NCBI GenBank assembly: GCA_903889245.1
Contig: CAISWQ010000096.1
Location: 1-60,659, forward strand
DNA length: 60,659 bases
Reading direction: 5' to 3'
Source of the DNA: an uncultured Lentisphaerota bacterium
GTDB lineage: Bacteria; Verrucomicrobiota; Kiritimatiellia; CAIQIC01
Shown: in pieces, positions 41,707 to 51,601 of the stretch
How positions within the stretch are numbered: the first letter of the stretch is position 1
Layout of the letters: each line of letters opens with the position of its first letter
The notes under the pieces: generated by a model
The model's input: the letters and a program-made list of their open reading frames with translations, nothing else
The model's database searches: none
What the model was told of the DNA's origin: nothing
Program-made: the position numbers and the translations under genes

Positions 41707-42954
41707 TTATTTCATTTCCTTCCGTCCGGTACGGACCCATTCATCGGTGGGCTTCTTGCGGGCGAGGGCCATGCGGAGATAGACGCCGAGTTTCCAGAGG
41801 ATGAAGACCGGCGCGGCGGCGAGCCGCAGCCAGACGCCGGCCGGGGCCTCGATCAGCGTGAGGCCGGTGCAGACGTAGATGATCAGCGCCAGGAGCGCCC
41901 CACTCCAGACGCCGCAGATGGTCCAGCCGAACGGCGTGACGGCCAGCCAGGCGACGATGAGCGCGACGAACCAGCCGGCGACCGTCAGCAGCAGAAGCAA
42001 CGTCAATGGCGGCACGAAGAGATCAAGCGCGCCATCCAGCTTGGCACAATTATGTTCACGCAGGCCCTCGCGCCACAGCGGCACGGCCCAGTTCTTCAGC
42101 AGCGGCAGGCGGCCGCCTTCCCAGCGCTTGCGCTGGCTGTCGGCCTGCTGCGTCGTCGCCGCCATCTGTCCGAGCACCTGCGCGCCCGCGGCGAACTTCA
42201 CGCCGATGCCGTGCCGCAGGTACATCAGCGCGAGCTCGATATCCTCGACCACCGACGTTGCCGGATAACCGAAGCGCTCGACGAGCTGGCGCGAGAAGCA
42301 CATGCCGTTGCCCTTGAGCCCGCATGGCAGGCCGAGCTTGTCGCGGCCGAGCGGGCGCAGGAAGTGGAACGCCGCCAGCGCCACGGTCATCAGCGCCGTG
42401 CGCCAGCTATCGCCGGGGTTCTGCACGCCGTAGTAACCCTGCAACGCCTGCTGGCCCTGCCGCAGGCGCTCGTCCATGAACCAGAGGAAGTCCGCGTTGA
42501 GCACGCTATCGGCGTCCATGATGATCAGCGCGTCCCACGGCCGGGGCCAGTCCTTGAGCGGGCCCTGCATCGCCCAGTTGAGCGCCTGCCCCTTGCCGCG
42601 GTTCGCCAGGTCGTGGCGCACCAGCGCCGTGGCGCCGCCCTTGCGCGCGACCTCGGCGGTCATGTCCTCGCAGTTGTCGGCGATCACGACCACCTCGTAG
42701 TGCGTTGCCGGATAGGACTGGTCGCGCAGCCGGTGGAGCACGTCGCCGAGCAGCAGTTCCTCGTTGTGCGCCGGGATCAGGATGATGAACCGCGACTGCG
42801 GCGTGCGCGGGCCGTGGAAAATCCCGCTGATGCGCTGGCGGTCGGGATGCAGGCACGCGGCCACCGTCAGCACCAACAGGTAGAGCGCCGCCAGCACGAA
42901 GGGCACGGCGAGCAGCAGCAAAACGATATCCGCCACCAGCCAGAGCGTGTTCAT
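41707..42954 (-). CDS. Family 2 membrane glycosyltransferase (cellulose synthase-like)
   Basis: 415 aa. An N-terminal helix pair precedes the GT-A domain: RFIILIPAHNEE, VIADNCEDMT, IIMDADS (DAD), VVEDIELALMYLR (ED) and QRKRWEGG (QxxRW). Two to four C-terminal helices follow (LLLLLTVAGWFVALIVAWLAV, WSGALLALIIYVCTGLTLI). This layout suits a processive or single-step polymer synthase at the inner membrane. It overlaps the acyltransferase gene by 4 bp. Confidence 0.92.
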   Translation of the reverse strand: MNTLWLVADIVLLLLAVPFVLAALYLLVLTVAACLHPDRQRISGIFHGPRTPQSRFIILIPAHNEELLLGDVLHRLRDQSYPATHYEVVVIADNCEDMTAEVARKGGATALVRHDLANRGKGQALNWAMQGPLKDWPRPWDALIIMDADSVLNADFLWFMDERLRQGQQALQGYYGVQNPGDSWRTALMTVALAAFHFLRPLGRDKLGLPCGLKGNGMCFSRQLVERFGYPATSVVEDIELALMYLRHGIGVKFAAGAQVLGQMAATTQQADSQRKRWEGGRLPLLKNWAVPLWREGLREHNCAKLDGALDLFVPPLTLLLLLTVAGWFVALIVAWLAVTPFGWTICGVWSGALLALIIYVCTGLTLIEAPAGVWLRLAAAPVFILWKLGVYLRMALARKKPTDEWVRTGRKEMK

Positions 42955-43496
42955 GTTTTCTTTACCTCGAACGTGCGGATGACCTTGGCGGGCACGCCGG
43001 CGGCGAGCGAGTTCGGCGGGATGCTCTTCGTCACCACGCTGCCGGCGCCGATCACGGAGTTGTCGCCGATCGTCACGCCCTTGAGCACGATGACGCGCAC
43101 GCCGAGCCAGACATTTTTGCCGAGAATGATCGGCTGCGAGTCGCTGGGTTTGTCACGGTCCTCGATGCTGTGATAGTCGTTATCCATCAGGCACGCGTAG
43201 GAGCCGAGCTGGCTGCCGTCGCCGATCTGCACGAGCTTGTGCGCGGAGATGCTCGCGGCGTAGTTGATGAACACGCCGCTGCCGATCTCCAGCCGTCCGC
43301 CCGGATGCGTCACCAGCTCGCTCGTCACCGTGTGCGAGAACAGGCGGAACTTCTCGCCGATGACCATCTCGCCGAGGTTGATGATGCGCGGGCGGCCATA
43401 GACGCGCGGCAGCTTGCCGACCTGCTGGCACTTGCGTAGCCGCCACAGGCCCCAGAGCACGTGCAACGCGTTGTCGATTTTCCAGGCGAGGCTCAT
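42951..43496 (-). CDS. Hexapeptide-repeat acyltransferase (WcaF/maltose-O-acetyltransferase type)
   Basis: 181 aa from ATG 43496. Left-handed beta-helix turns run from residue ~65: LEIGSGVFINYAASI, VQIGDGSQLGSYACLMDNDYHS, then IILGKNVWLGVRVIVLKGVTIGDNSVIGAGSVVTKSIPPNSLAAGVPAKVI. Catalytic His is in DNDYHSI. Probably O-acetylates a sugar of the polysaccharide made by the neighbouring glycosyltransferases. Its stop overlaps the GT2 start (ATGA). Confidence 0.93.
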   Translation of the reverse strand: MSLAWKIDNALHVLWGLWRLRKCQQVGKLPRVYGRPRIINLGEMVIGEKFRLFSHTVTSELVTHPGGRLEIGSGVFINYAASISAHKLVQIGDGSQLGSYACLMDNDYHSIEDRDKPSDSQPIILGKNVWLGVRVIVLKGVTIGDNSVIGAGSVVTKSIPPNSLAAGVPAKVIRTFEVKKT

Positions 43497-43498
43497 GT

Positions 43499-44557
43499 TC
43501 AGCTCCTTGCCTCCATGGCGCGGCAGGTTTCCGTGATGCGGGCGACGAACTGGTCGAGCGTGCGGTCGCGCAGGACGCTGGCGAGTCCGGCCTTGGCGAG
43601 CGCCTCGGCCTCGGTGGGATTCGCGATCAACCGCTCCACTGCCGCGCGCATCGCGTTCGCGTCGCCGCACGGCACGAGCAACGCCGTGCCCGGCTCCAGC
43701 GAATCGAGGATGCCTTCCGAGGCGGAGACCACCACCGGCCGCCCGCACGCCTGCGCCTCGAACAACGAGGTCACCCCCGCCGGCCAGTCCACGTTCATCA
43801 GCGGCACCACGACCACCGCCGCATTCCGATAAAGCTCGCGCAGCTCGACGCTGCTCAAGCCTTTCCGCAGCGTCACGTTCGCCGGGATTTTCCGGTCGGC
43901 GGTCTGGTCGGCGCGTTTCGACCACGGGCTGGAGGCGCAGACGCTGACGGGAATATCGGTTTTTTCCAAGGCTTGGAAAAGGGTGGGGTAGTCGCGCAGT
44001 TCGCGGCCGACCGCCACCACGCCGCGGCCCGGCTGGAACGCGCCGCCGGGCGTGAAGAATTTTTCGTCCACCTGGAAATGAATCCGCCGCACCTTCTCCG
44101 GCGGCGCACGGAAAAAGCCCGCCGCAAATTTTTCCTGCTGCTGGCTATAGCAGAGCATCGCCATGCGTTGGCGGAACAGGCCGAGCGCGCGGATGGCGCG
44201 GCGCTTCGGCGGCGTGGTGATGCGGTGGCCGATGAAGGCAAAGGTCGCGCCGCGCCGGAAGCGCAACAGCATCGCGAGCGGGATCATCGTGTTCTCTGCC
44301 GTGGCAAAATAGAAAACCCCGCCGCGGCGGAACGCGAGCCACGCGAGCGCGACGGCCTTGCCGGCGATCTTCGCCAGCAGCCGCGTGAAGGCCGAGCCGC
44401 GCGGCACATCGGAGAACGAGAGCAGGTCGGCGCCGAACGCCTTCGCCAGCTCGACGAAATCCTGCCGCGGCGACTCGGTCTCGCCCTTGAGCCGGTTCAT
44501 CACGGTCTCGACATCGGCCGTCACCACGACAAAACGTTTTCCCTTCCCTGTGCTCAT
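43499..44557 (-). CDS. GT-B glycosyltransferase containing an in-frame palindrome copy
   Basis: 352 aa. The C-terminal GT4-like half has GVVAVGRELRDYPTLFQAL, then RKGLSSVELRELYRNAAVVVVPLM, GVTSLFEAQACGRPVVVSASEGI and ALLVPCGDANAMRAAVERLI, with Glu in FEAQACG as the usual acceptor-site residue. Residues ~193-199 (FQALEK) are encoded by one copy of the dispersed palindrome (43961-43981), at a place where relatives normally have a helix, so the repeat sits in frame without breaking the protein. Overlaps the upstream GT4 gene by 4 bp. Confidence 0.88.
   Translation of the reverse strand: MSTGKGKRFVVVTADVETVMNRLKGETESPRQDFVELAKAFGADLLSFSDVPRGSAFTRLLAKIAGKAVALAWLAFRRGGVFYFATAENTMIPLAMLLRFRRGATFAFIGHRITTPPKRRAIRALGLFRQRMAMLCYSQQQEKFAAGFFRAPPEKVRRIHFQVDEKFFTPGGAFQPGRGVVAVGRELRDYPTLFQALEKTDIPVSVCASSPWSKRADQTADRKIPANVTLRKGLSSVELRELYRNAAVVVVPLMNVDWPAGVTSLFEAQACGRPVVVSASEGILDSLEPGTALLVPCGDANAMRAAVERLIANPTEAEALAKAGLASVLRDRTLDQFVARITETCRAMEARS
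43961..43981. repeat. Single palindrome copy inside glycosyltransferase gene
   Basis: TTTTTCCAAGGCTTGGAAAA within the coding sequence, the best-conserved form of the repeat. No second copy is visible 31 bp to either side. Confidence 0.9.
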
Positions 44558-45714
44558 TTCATCAAACCTTCGTATTCGGCGAGGAGACGGTCCGCCTGTT
44601 TGTGGCTGTCGAATTCGGCGAGCGCGCGGGCGCGGCCGGCGCGGGCGAGCTGCTCGCGCTCCGCCGGGGTATCCAGCAGCCGCTGCATCGCGCCGGCGAG
44701 CGCGATGAAATCGGAGGGCGGCACCAGCACGCCGCAGTCGCCCACGACTTCCGGGATCGAGCCGTGCAGCGTCGAGATGACCGGCGTGCCCGAGGCCATC
44801 GCCTCCGGCAGCACGTAGCCGAATTGTTCCAGCCAGCCGGGCCGCGCGGTGGAGCCGAGCACGAATACGTCGGCGAGGTTGTAGGCCGCGTGCATCTGGT
44901 CGTAGGGGAAGCGCGTGAAGATGACGTGCGCGGCGAGGCCGCTGCGTGCGGCGAGCTCTTTTAGGCGGTCGGCCTCCGGGCCGGAGCCGGCGAAGATCAG
45001 CTTGAGCGCACGGCCGGGCCGGTCGAGCGTCAGCCGCTTGAACGCGTGGAGGATGTCATAGACGCCCTTCTCCCAGCGCAACGCGGCGACGGAGACGAAG
45101 ACGAAATCGTCCGGCTTGAGGCCGAGCTTCTGCTGCCAGTCGGCCGGCTTGGCGCGCGGCTGGAAGCGTTCGCTGTTGATACCCGGCGGCAGCACGCGGA
45201 TTTTTTCCGGCGGCGCGCCCTCGAGCTCGAGGCAGCGTGCCGAGCGCGGCGTCATCGCGAGGAACAGGTCCGCGCCGGCGATGACCTCGTACTTCATCCG
45301 CCGCTTGGCCGCGAAGCGTTCGGCGGCGTACGGTCGGTTTTCCCAGACGGTGACGACGAGCTTGGTGCCGAATTTTTTCTTCGCCTGCAGCGCCTGCCAC
45401 GAGAAGGCGTTGAACGTCTCCATCGTGTGCGCGATGTCGCGGCCCGCGAGGATTTTCTCCAGGCCGTAGTGCCAGTAGTCGAGCCCGTTGGTCGCCTGCA
45501 AAAACAGATTGAAATAAAAACCGAGCTTGGGGCTGACCAGCGTCACGGGATCATCGACGCACGCGACGTGGCGGATGGGCACCTTGATGATGTTGGTCGG
45601 GAAGCGGTTGATCTTGATGTGATAGGCCTCGAGATCCGCGCGCCCGAGCAGGTGCTCATAGGTCTGCATCTCGAACTGCGACAGATACGCCCCGCGAATC
45701 AGGCCAATGTTCAT
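44554..45714 (-). CDS. Family 4 glycosyltransferase
   Basis: 386 aa from ATG 45714 (MNIGLIRGAYLSQFEMQTYEHL). GT-B fold: acceptor half with HTMETFNAFSWQALQ and VTVWENRPYAAERF; nucleotide-sugar half with FVFVSVAALRWEKGVYDILHAF, LIFAGSGPEADRLK, IFTRFPYDQMHAAYNLADVFVLGS and EQFGYVLPEAMASGTPVISTLHGSIPEVVGDCGVLV (the EX7E motif). It opens the five-gene minus-strand operon that probably builds a surface polysaccharide. A much longer frame upstream is an artefact of high GC. Confidence 0.93.
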   Translation of the reverse strand: MNIGLIRGAYLSQFEMQTYEHLLGRADLEAYHIKINRFPTNIIKVPIRHVACVDDPVTLVSPKLGFYFNLFLQATNGLDYWHYGLEKILAGRDIAHTMETFNAFSWQALQAKKKFGTKLVVTVWENRPYAAERFAAKRRMKYEVIAGADLFLAMTPRSARCLELEGAPPEKIRVLPPGINSERFQPRAKPADWQQKLGLKPDDFVFVSVAALRWEKGVYDILHAFKRLTLDRPGRALKLIFAGSGPEADRLKELAARSGLAAHVIFTRFPYDQMHAAYNLADVFVLGSTARPGWLEQFGYVLPEAMASGTPVISTLHGSIPEVVGDCGVLVPPSDFIALAGAMQRLLDTPAEREQLARAGRARALAEFDSHKQADRLLAEYEGLMK

Positions 45715-45761
45715 ATCGTGCGTTCCCCGTTGCGGCGCACAGCATAGCGGGCTCCCGCCAA

Positions 45762-45780
45762 CTTTCCAAGGCTTGGAAAA
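45762..45780. repeat. Single palindrome copy in divergent gap
   Basis: ACTTTCCAAGGCTTGGAAAA-type copy between the start of the polysaccharide operon and the MATE gene. No phased partner. Confidence 0.88.
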
Positions 45781-45837
45781 ATCAGAGCAGTTCAGTCTTC
45801 CGCCACGGACGGGTTCGCGGTATGTCTTGCGCGACCA

Positions 45838-47202
45838 ATGAACCTTTTCCCCCAGGACTCCGCCGCGCCGTTGACCGAGGGCAGCCTCTGGCGCGCGCTG
45901 CACCGGTTGGCGATGCCGATGCTGATCGGCGCGGTGCTCAACAATCTCCAGAGCATCATCAACCTGTTCTGGGTCGGCCACCTCGGCCCGCACGCGATGG
46001 CCGCCGTCGCGGTCGGCGGCACGATCCTGATGCTGCTGTTCCCGATGCTGATGGGCCTCTCCACCGGCACGGTCGCACTGGTCTCGCGCGCCATCGGCGC
46101 GGGGCAGCGCGCCACCGCCGCCGCCGCGGCCGGCCAGTCGCTGCTGCTCGCGTTCGTCGTCGGCGTCCTGACCAGCCTCGTCGGCTGGCACTATTCCGAC
46201 GCGCTCGCCCACCTGCTCGGCGTCGAGGCCAGCGTGCTGCCGGACGCCGGCGCCTACCTCCGCATCAACCTGCTCGGCAACTTCACGCTTTATCTTCAGA
46301 TCATCGGCGCCGCCGCGCTGCAAGGCGCGGGCGACGCGAAGACGCCGATGTGGGCCGGCCTCATCGAAAACGTCCTGAACATCGCGCTCGACCCTTTCCT
46401 GATCTACGGCCTCGGCCCGTTCCCAAAGCTCGGCGTCGCCGGCGCGGCGGTCGCCTCGGTGCTCTCGCAGTCGGTCGCCGCGGTGATCGTCGTGCGCGCG
46501 CTGTTCCAAGGGCGCACCCACTTGAGCCTCGCGTGGCGCGACTGCCGGCCCGATCTTCCGCTCGCGTGGCGCATCCTGAAAATCGGGCTGCCCGGCTCCG
46601 GCCAGCTCCTGACGCGCAGCCTGATGGGCGCGGTGCTGATGCGCGTCGTCGCCGGCTGCGGCACCGCGGCGGTCGCCGCCTACGGCACCGGTCTGCGCAT
46701 CCACATGATCGTGCTGATGCCCGCGTTCGCACTCGGCGGCGCGGCGGCGACGCTGGTCGGCCAGAACCTCGGAGCGGGCAAACCGGAGCGCGCCCGCGCC
46801 GCCGCGTGGCTCGCCACCGGCATGGACCTGATCTTCATGGTCGCCGCGATTCTCGTGATGATGCTGTGCGCCACGCCGCTGATGCAACTCTTCAACGGCG
46901 ATCCCGAGGTCGTGCGCATCGGCGTCCGCTACCTGCTGCTCACCTCGCCGTTCTACATCTTCGCCGCACTCGGCATCGTGCTCGGCCGCGGGCTTAACGG
47001 CGCGGGCGATACGCTCGCGCCGATGCTCGCCACGGTGCTCGCGCTCTGGGGCTTGCAGGTGCCGCTCGCCCTCTGGTTTGCCGGGCTCTTCGCGGTGCCG
47101 ACCGACGGCATCTGGTGGGCGATCGGCCTTGCCGGCATGGCGCACGGCCTCCTCATCACCGGCTGGTTCGAGCTCGGCCGTTGGAAGCACAAGCGGGTCT
47201 GA
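45838..47202 (+). CDS. MATE-family multidrug/lipid exporter
   Basis: 454 aa with twelve hydrophobic helices. Two MatE halves: the first opens LHRLAMPMLIGAVLNNLQSIINLFWVGHLGPHAMAAVAVG and GDAKTPMWAGLIENVLNIALDP, the second LPGSGQLLTRSLMGAVLMRVVAGCG and GNGAGDT-like GLNGAGDTLAPM. Na+- or H+-coupled. It starts 21 bp upstream of arnB, so it may share its transcript; MOP-superfamily members include lipid-linked sugar flippases, which would suit an Ara4N pathway, but drug efflux is the default reading. Confidence 0.92.
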   Translation: MNLFPQDSAAPLTEGSLWRALHRLAMPMLIGAVLNNLQSIINLFWVGHLGPHAMAAVAVGGTILMLLFPMLMGLSTGTVALVSRAIGAGQRATAAAAAGQSLLLAFVVGVLTSLVGWHYSDALAHLLGVEASVLPDAGAYLRINLLGNFTLYLQIIGAAALQGAGDAKTPMWAGLIENVLNIALDPFLIYGLGPFPKLGVAGAAVASVLSQSVAAVIVVRALFQGRTHLSLAWRDCRPDLPLAWRILKIGLPGSGQLLTRSLMGAVLMRVVAGCGTAAVAAYGTGLRIHMIVLMPAFALGGAAATLVGQNLGAGKPERARAAAWLATGMDLIFMVAAILVMMLCATPLMQLFNGDPEVVRIGVRYLLLTSPFYIFAALGIVLGRGLNGAGDTLAPMLATVLALWGLQVPLALWFAGLFAVPTDGIWWAIGLAGMAHGLLITGWFELGRWKHKRV

Positions 47203-47223
47203 CGCCTTGCCGGACCGTGGAAA

Positions 47224-48477
47224 ATGGAACTTGAAAGCAGGGGCTGTTCTCCGCACAATCCCGCCGGTTTCCGCAGGAAAATAAGCGAGGCCGATTTGTC
47301 TTTGACCGTCAGAAAAGAGTTTTTGCCCTTCTCGGCACCCTCGATGGAGGATGACGACATCCGCGGCGTCGTGGAGGTGCTCAAGTCCGGCTGGATCACC
47401 ACCGGGCCCAAGTGCGCCGCGTTCGAGCAGGCGTTCGCCGCCTATGTGGGCGCGCCGCACGCGTGCGCGCTGACCTCGGCGACCGCGGGCATGCACTGCA
47501 TGCTGCTCGCGCTCGGGCTCAAGCCGGGCGACGAGGTCATCACCAGCTCCATGACGTGGGTTTCCACGGTCAACATGATCGAAATCACCGGCGCCAAGCC
47601 GGTGTTCGTGGATATTGACCCGCAGACGCTGATGATCTCCGCGGCCGACGTCGAGCGCGCGATCACGCCGCGAACCCGCGTCATCATCCCCATTCACTTT
47701 GCGGGCGCGCCAGTGGACCTCGACCCGTTCCGCGCGCTGGCGGCGAAGCACAAGCTGCACCTGATCGAGGACGCGGCGCACGCGGCTGGCACGGAGTACA
47801 AGGGCCGGCGCATCGGCAGCCCCGGCACGAGCATCTTCAGTTTCCACCCGATCAAGAACATGACCACCGCCGAGGGCGGCATGGTCTGCACCGATGACGC
47901 CGCGCTCTTTGATCGCGTGAAGCGGCTCAAGTTTCACGGCCTCGCGAAGGACGCGTGGGACCGCTACTCGAAGAAGGGCGCGGCCGCGCCGATGGAAGTG
48001 GTCGAGCCGGGCTTCAAGTATAACTTCACCGACCTGCAGGCCTCGCTCGGCCTGACGCAGCTCGCAAAGCTCGATGCGTTCAACGCGCGGCGCGCGGAGC
48101 TAGCGAAGCTCTACGACGAACTGTTCCGCGACGTGCTGGAATTTTCCACAATCAAGGAACCGTCTTGGCCGCACAAGCACACACGGCACCTCTACATCGT
48201 GTTCCTCGACCTCGAGCGCACCGGCCTGACGCGCGACGAATTCCTGGGGGAACTGAAGACGCGCAACATCGGCACGGGCGTCCACTTCAAGGCCGCGCAC
48301 CTGCACGCCTACTACCAGCAGACCGGCCGCTATCCGCGCGGCTCGCTGCCGCAGACGGAGTGGGCGAGCGAGCGGCTGTTCTCGCTCCCGCTGTTCCCGA
48401 AGATGACCGAGGGCGACGTGCGCGACGTGGTTGCCGCCATCAAGGACGTCATCGCGACGCGGAGGAGCAAGGCATGA
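47224..48477 (+). CDS. arnB: UDP-4-amino-4-deoxy-L-arabinose aminotransferase
   Basis: PLP enzyme of the DegT/DnrJ/EryC1/StrS family converting UDP-Ara4O to UDP-Ara4N. Similarity to E. coli ArnB is visible throughout: [65 protein letters not shown] and [16 protein letters not shown] with the PLP lysine; [17 protein letters not shown] ends the protein. The frame from ATG 47224 has a ~24-residue extra N-terminus with no counterpart in ArnB; TTG 47296 is a plausible alternative start. It overlaps arnC by 4 bp. Confidence 0.94.
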   Translation: MELESRGCSPHNPAGFRRKISEADLSLTVRKEFLPFSAPSMEDDDIRGVVEVLKSGWITTGPKCAAFEQAFAAYVGAPHACALTSATAGMHCMLLALGLKPGDEVITSSMTWVSTVNMIEITGAKPVFVDIDPQTLMISAADVERAITPRTRVIIPIHFAGAPVDLDPFRALAAKHKLHLIEDAAHAAGTEYKGRRIGSPGTSIFSFHPIKNMTTAEGGMVCTDDAALFDRVKRLKFHGLAKDAWDRYSKKGAAAPMEVVEPGFKYNFTDLQASLGLTQLAKLDAFNARRAELAKLYDELFRDVLEFSTIKEPSWPHKHTRHLYIVFLDLERTGLTRDEFLGELKTRNIGTGVHFKAAHLHAYYQQTGRYPRGSLPQTEWASERLFSLPLFPKMTEGDVRDVVAAIKDVIATRRSKA

Positions 48478-49436
48478 AGGCGAACGCGACCGCTTCCGTG
48501 GTCATCCCGGTGTTCAACGAGCAGGAAAATCTGCTGGAGTTGCTCGAACGCAGCCTCAAGGCGTGCCGCAGCCTCGGCGTCGTGTTCGAGATCATCCTCG
48601 TGGATGATGGCTCGCGCGACCGCTCGCCGGACATGCTGCGCGAGGCCGCGGACCAGAACCCCGGCGAGATCATCGCCGTCCTGCTCAACCGCAATTACGG
48701 CCAGCACTCGGCGGTGATGGCGGGTTTCGCCCACGCGAAGGGCGATGTGATCATCTCGCTCGACGCCGACCTCCAGAATCCGCCCGAGGAAATTCCGAAC
48801 CTCTACCGCAAGCTGGTGGGCGACGATCTCGACGTGGTCGCCGGTGTGCGCGTCCCGCGCGAGGATTCCTTCCTGCGCAAGGTGCCGTCGTGGATCGTCA
48901 ACCGTGTGACGCAGAAGGCGACCGGCGTGAAGATGGTGGACTATGGCTGCATGCTCCGCGCCTACTCCGCGCGCGTCGTCCACGCGATGCTGCGCTGCAC
49001 CGAGCACAGCACGTTCATCCCGGTGCTCGCCAACAGCTTCGCCAAGCGCACGGCGGAGGTCGAGGTGCGCCACGCGCAGCGGTCGCGTGGCGACTCGAAG
49101 TATAATTTCTTCAAGCTGATCAACCTGCAGTTCGACCTGCTGACGAGCATGACGACGTTTCCGTTGCGTCTGCTCTCCTATATCGGCGGCCTGATCGCGA
49201 TCTTCGGCGTGGCGCTCGGCATCTTCATCCTGATCGAGCGCCTGATCCAGGGCGAGCAGTGGGCCGCGCAGGGCGTGTTCACGCTGTTCGCCATCCTGTT
49301 CATCTTCATCGGCGCCCAGTTCGTCGGCATGGGGCTGATGGGCGAATACATCGGCCGGATTTATCGCGACGTGCGCGGCCGCCCGCGCTATTTGGTCCAC
49401 GAAGTGAAAGGAGTCAGCCGCCTGGCTGCACCATGA
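48474..49436 (+). CDS. arnC: Undecaprenyl-phosphate 4-deoxy-4-formamido-L-arabinose transferase
   Basis: 320-aa GT2 enzyme. [50 protein letters not shown] and [17 protein letters not shown] form the catalytic domain; [13 protein letters not shown] and [23 protein letters not shown] precede two C-terminal helices ([52 protein letters not shown]). Position between arnB and arnA and the DSKYN region favour ArnC over generic DPM-like synthases. The sugar is moved onto undecaprenyl phosphate at the inner membrane. Confidence 0.92.
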   Translation: MKANATASVVIPVFNEQENLLELLERSLKACRSLGVVFEIILVDDGSRDRSPDMLREAADQNPGEIIAVLLNRNYGQHSAVMAGFAHAKGDVIISLDADLQNPPEEIPNLYRKLVGDDLDVVAGVRVPREDSFLRKVPSWIVNRVTQKATGVKMVDYGCMLRAYSARVVHAMLRCTEHSTFIPVLANSFAKRTAEVEVRHAQRSRGDSKYNFFKLINLQFDLLTSMTTFPLRLLSYIGGLIAIFGVALGIFILIERLIQGEQWAAQGVFTLFAILFIFIGAQFVGMGLMGEYIGRIYRDVRGRPRYLVHEVKGVSRLAAP

Positions 49437-51433
49437 TGAAAGCAATCGTTCTCGCCTACCACAACATCGGCTGCGCCGGCCTCGAGGCCGTGCTGCGCAG
49501 CGGCCTCGAAGTCGCCGCGGTCTTCACGCACAAGGACGACCCGAACGAAAACGTGTGGTTCAAATCGGTGGCCGAGGTCGCCGCCGCCCACGGCCTGCCG
49601 GTCTACGCGCCGGAAGACATCAACCACCCGCTCTGGGTCGAGAAGATCAAGGCGCTCGAACCGGATTTCCTCTTCTCCTTCTACTACCGCAACATGGTCA
49701 AGCCCGCCGTGCTCGAGCTCCCGAAGCAGGGCGCGCTCAACCTGCACGGCTCGCTGCTGCCGAAGTACCGCGGCCGCTGCCCGGCCAACTGGGTGCTCAT
49801 CAACGGCGAGACCGAGACCGGCGTGACGCTGCACTACATGACGCCGCACCCCGACGATGGCGACATCGTCGCGCAGCGCAAGATCGCCATCGCCAACCGG
49901 GACACCGCCGCGACGCTGTTCGAGAAGATGGTGCCCGCCGCCACCGCGCTGCTCGATGCCGTACTGCCCAAGCTCATCAAGGGCAAGGCCCCGCGCAAGC
50001 CGCAGGACCACAGCCAGGCGACGTACTTCGGCGGGCGCAAACCGGCCGATGGCCTGATGGACTGGACGAAGACCGCGACGGAAATCCGCAACCTCGTGCG
50101 CGCGGTGACCAAGCCCTATCCCGGCGCGTTCACGCACCTCGGCGACCGCAAGCTGATCGTCTGGTCGGCCTCGGTGGTGACCGGCGCCAAGGCGGCGAAG
50201 CCCGGTACGATCGTCAGCGCCACTCCGCTCGTCGTCGCATGCGGCGCGGACGCGCTGCAACTCGACCTCGTACAGCCCGAGGGCGGCGTCTGCCTCGGTG
50301 GCGGACAGGTCTGCAAGGAACTCGGCCTCGTCGAGAAGATGCGGCTCGGCCCCTCCAGCGTCTCGCGCCTGAAGGTCGTACAGCCGACGCGCGTGCTGAT
50401 TCTCGGCGTCAACGGCTTCATCGGTAACGCGCTCACCGAGCGCCTGCTCGCCGAGAAGGGCCGCTTCGAGGTCCACGGCATGGACCTGCAGAACGACAAG
50501 ATCGGCCGCCTGCTCAACCGCCCCGGCTTCCACTTCTCCGAAGGCGACATCTCGATTCACCGCGAGTGGATCGAGTTCCACGTCCGCAAGTGCGATGTGA
50601 TCCTCCCGCTCGTCGCCATCGCGACGCCGAAGGAATACGTGCGCAACCCGCTGCGCGTCTTTGAGCTCGATTTCGAGGAGAACCTGCGCATCGTCCGCTA
50701 TTGTGCGCGCTACGGCCGCCGCATCATCTTCCCCTCGACCTCCGAGGTCTATGGCATGTGCACCGACAAGGAGTTCGACGAGGACAAGTCGCCGCTGATC
50801 GTCGGCCCGATCCGCATGCAGCGCTGGATCTACTCCTGCTCGAAGCAACTGCTCGACCGCGTCATCTGGGCCTACGGCCAGAAGCAGAACCTGCCGTTCA
50901 CGCTGTTCCGCCCGTTCAACTGGGTCGGCCCGCGGCTCGACAGCCTCGACAGCGCGCGCATCGGCAGCAGCCGCGCGATCACGCAGCTCATCCTCAACCT
51001 CGTCGAGGGCACGCCGATCCTGCTCGTCGATGGCGGCAACCAGAAGCGCTGCTTCACCGACATCACCGACGGCATCGAGGGCCTCTACCGCATCATCGCC
51101 AACGACGGCAACCGCTGCAACGGCGAGATCTTCAACATCGGCAATCCGGCGAACGAGGCCAGCATCAAGGAGCTCGCCGAGATGCTCGTCGCGCAGTTCG
51201 ACCAGCACCCGCTGCGCGCCAGGTTCCCGCCGTTCGCCGGCTACCAGGTCGTCGAGAGCGGCGAGTTCTACGGCAAGGGCGGCTATCAGGACGTCGAATA
51301 CCGCACGCCCTCGATCAAGAAGGCGAAGAAGATTCTCGGTTGGGAGCCGACCGTCAAGATGGAGCAGTCCATCGCCACCACGCTCGATTTCTTCCTCCAG
51401 GAAATCGCCGAGCGCGAAGGCTGGAAGAAATAG
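49433..51433 (+). CDS. arnA: Bifunctional UDP-Ara4N formyltransferase / UDP-glucuronate decarboxylase
   Basis: 666 aa, the two-domain ArnA architecture. Formyltransferase domain (1-305): [19 protein letters not shown] and [10 protein letters not shown] supply the Asn-His-Asp triad. Dehydrogenase domain (~318-666): [28 protein letters not shown] (Ser, Glu), [14 protein letters not shown] (Tyr-x3-Lys) and the catalytic Arg in [17 protein letters not shown]. All catalytic residues appear present, so both reactions are likely. The start ATG 49433 overlaps the arnC stop. No arnD or arnT follows; three palindromes do. Confidence 0.96.
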   Translation: MMKAIVLAYHNIGCAGLEAVLRSGLEVAAVFTHKDDPNENVWFKSVAEVAAAHGLPVYAPEDINHPLWVEKIKALEPDFLFSFYYRNMVKPAVLELPKQGALNLHGSLLPKYRGRCPANWVLINGETETGVTLHYMTPHPDDGDIVAQRKIAIANRDTAATLFEKMVPAATALLDAVLPKLIKGKAPRKPQDHSQATYFGGRKPADGLMDWTKTATEIRNLVRAVTKPYPGAFTHLGDRKLIVWSASVVTGAKAAKPGTIVSATPLVVACGADALQLDLVQPEGGVCLGGGQVCKELGLVEKMRLGPSSVSRLKVVQPTRVLILGVNGFIGNALTERLLAEKGRFEVHGMDLQNDKIGRLLNRPGFHFSEGDISIHREWIEFHVRKCDVILPLVAIATPKEYVRNPLRVFELDFEENLRIVRYCARYGRRIIFPSTSEVYGMCTDKEFDEDKSPLIVGPIRMQRWIYSCSKQLLDRVIWAYGQKQNLPFTLFRPFNWVGPRLDSLDSARIGSSRAITQLILNLVEGTPILLVDGGNQKRCFTDITDGIEGLYRIIANDGNRCNGEIFNIGNPANEASIKELAEMLVAQFDQHPLRARFPPFAGYQVVESGEFYGKGGYQDVEYRTPSIKKAKKILGWEPTVKMEQSIATTLDFFLQEIAEREGWKK

Positions 51434-51463
51434 CGCGGCGCCAGCCGCGGCGCGCCGGCGGGG

Positions 51464-51545
51464 TTTTCCAAGGCTTGGAAAATCCCGCCGCCTTTTTTTC
51501 CAAGTCCTGGAAAAATCTGCGCGAAAATTTCCAAGCCTTGGAAAA
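51464..51545. repeat. Phased palindrome array, 3 copies
   Basis: CC at 51468, 51500 and 51531 (32 and 31 bp), between arnA and the GH106 gene on the same strand. Confidence 0.92.
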
Positions 51546-51601
51546 CAAGGTTCCGCCTGCTATGTCTGCGCACACTGCGACGCAAATGGAAGAGCACGGC
51601 G

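Noticed and set aside
45715-47937. Extension of the GT4 protein to 1127 residues
   Set aside because: The upstream part is antisense to the MATE and arnB genes; ATG 45714 gives a normal GT4.
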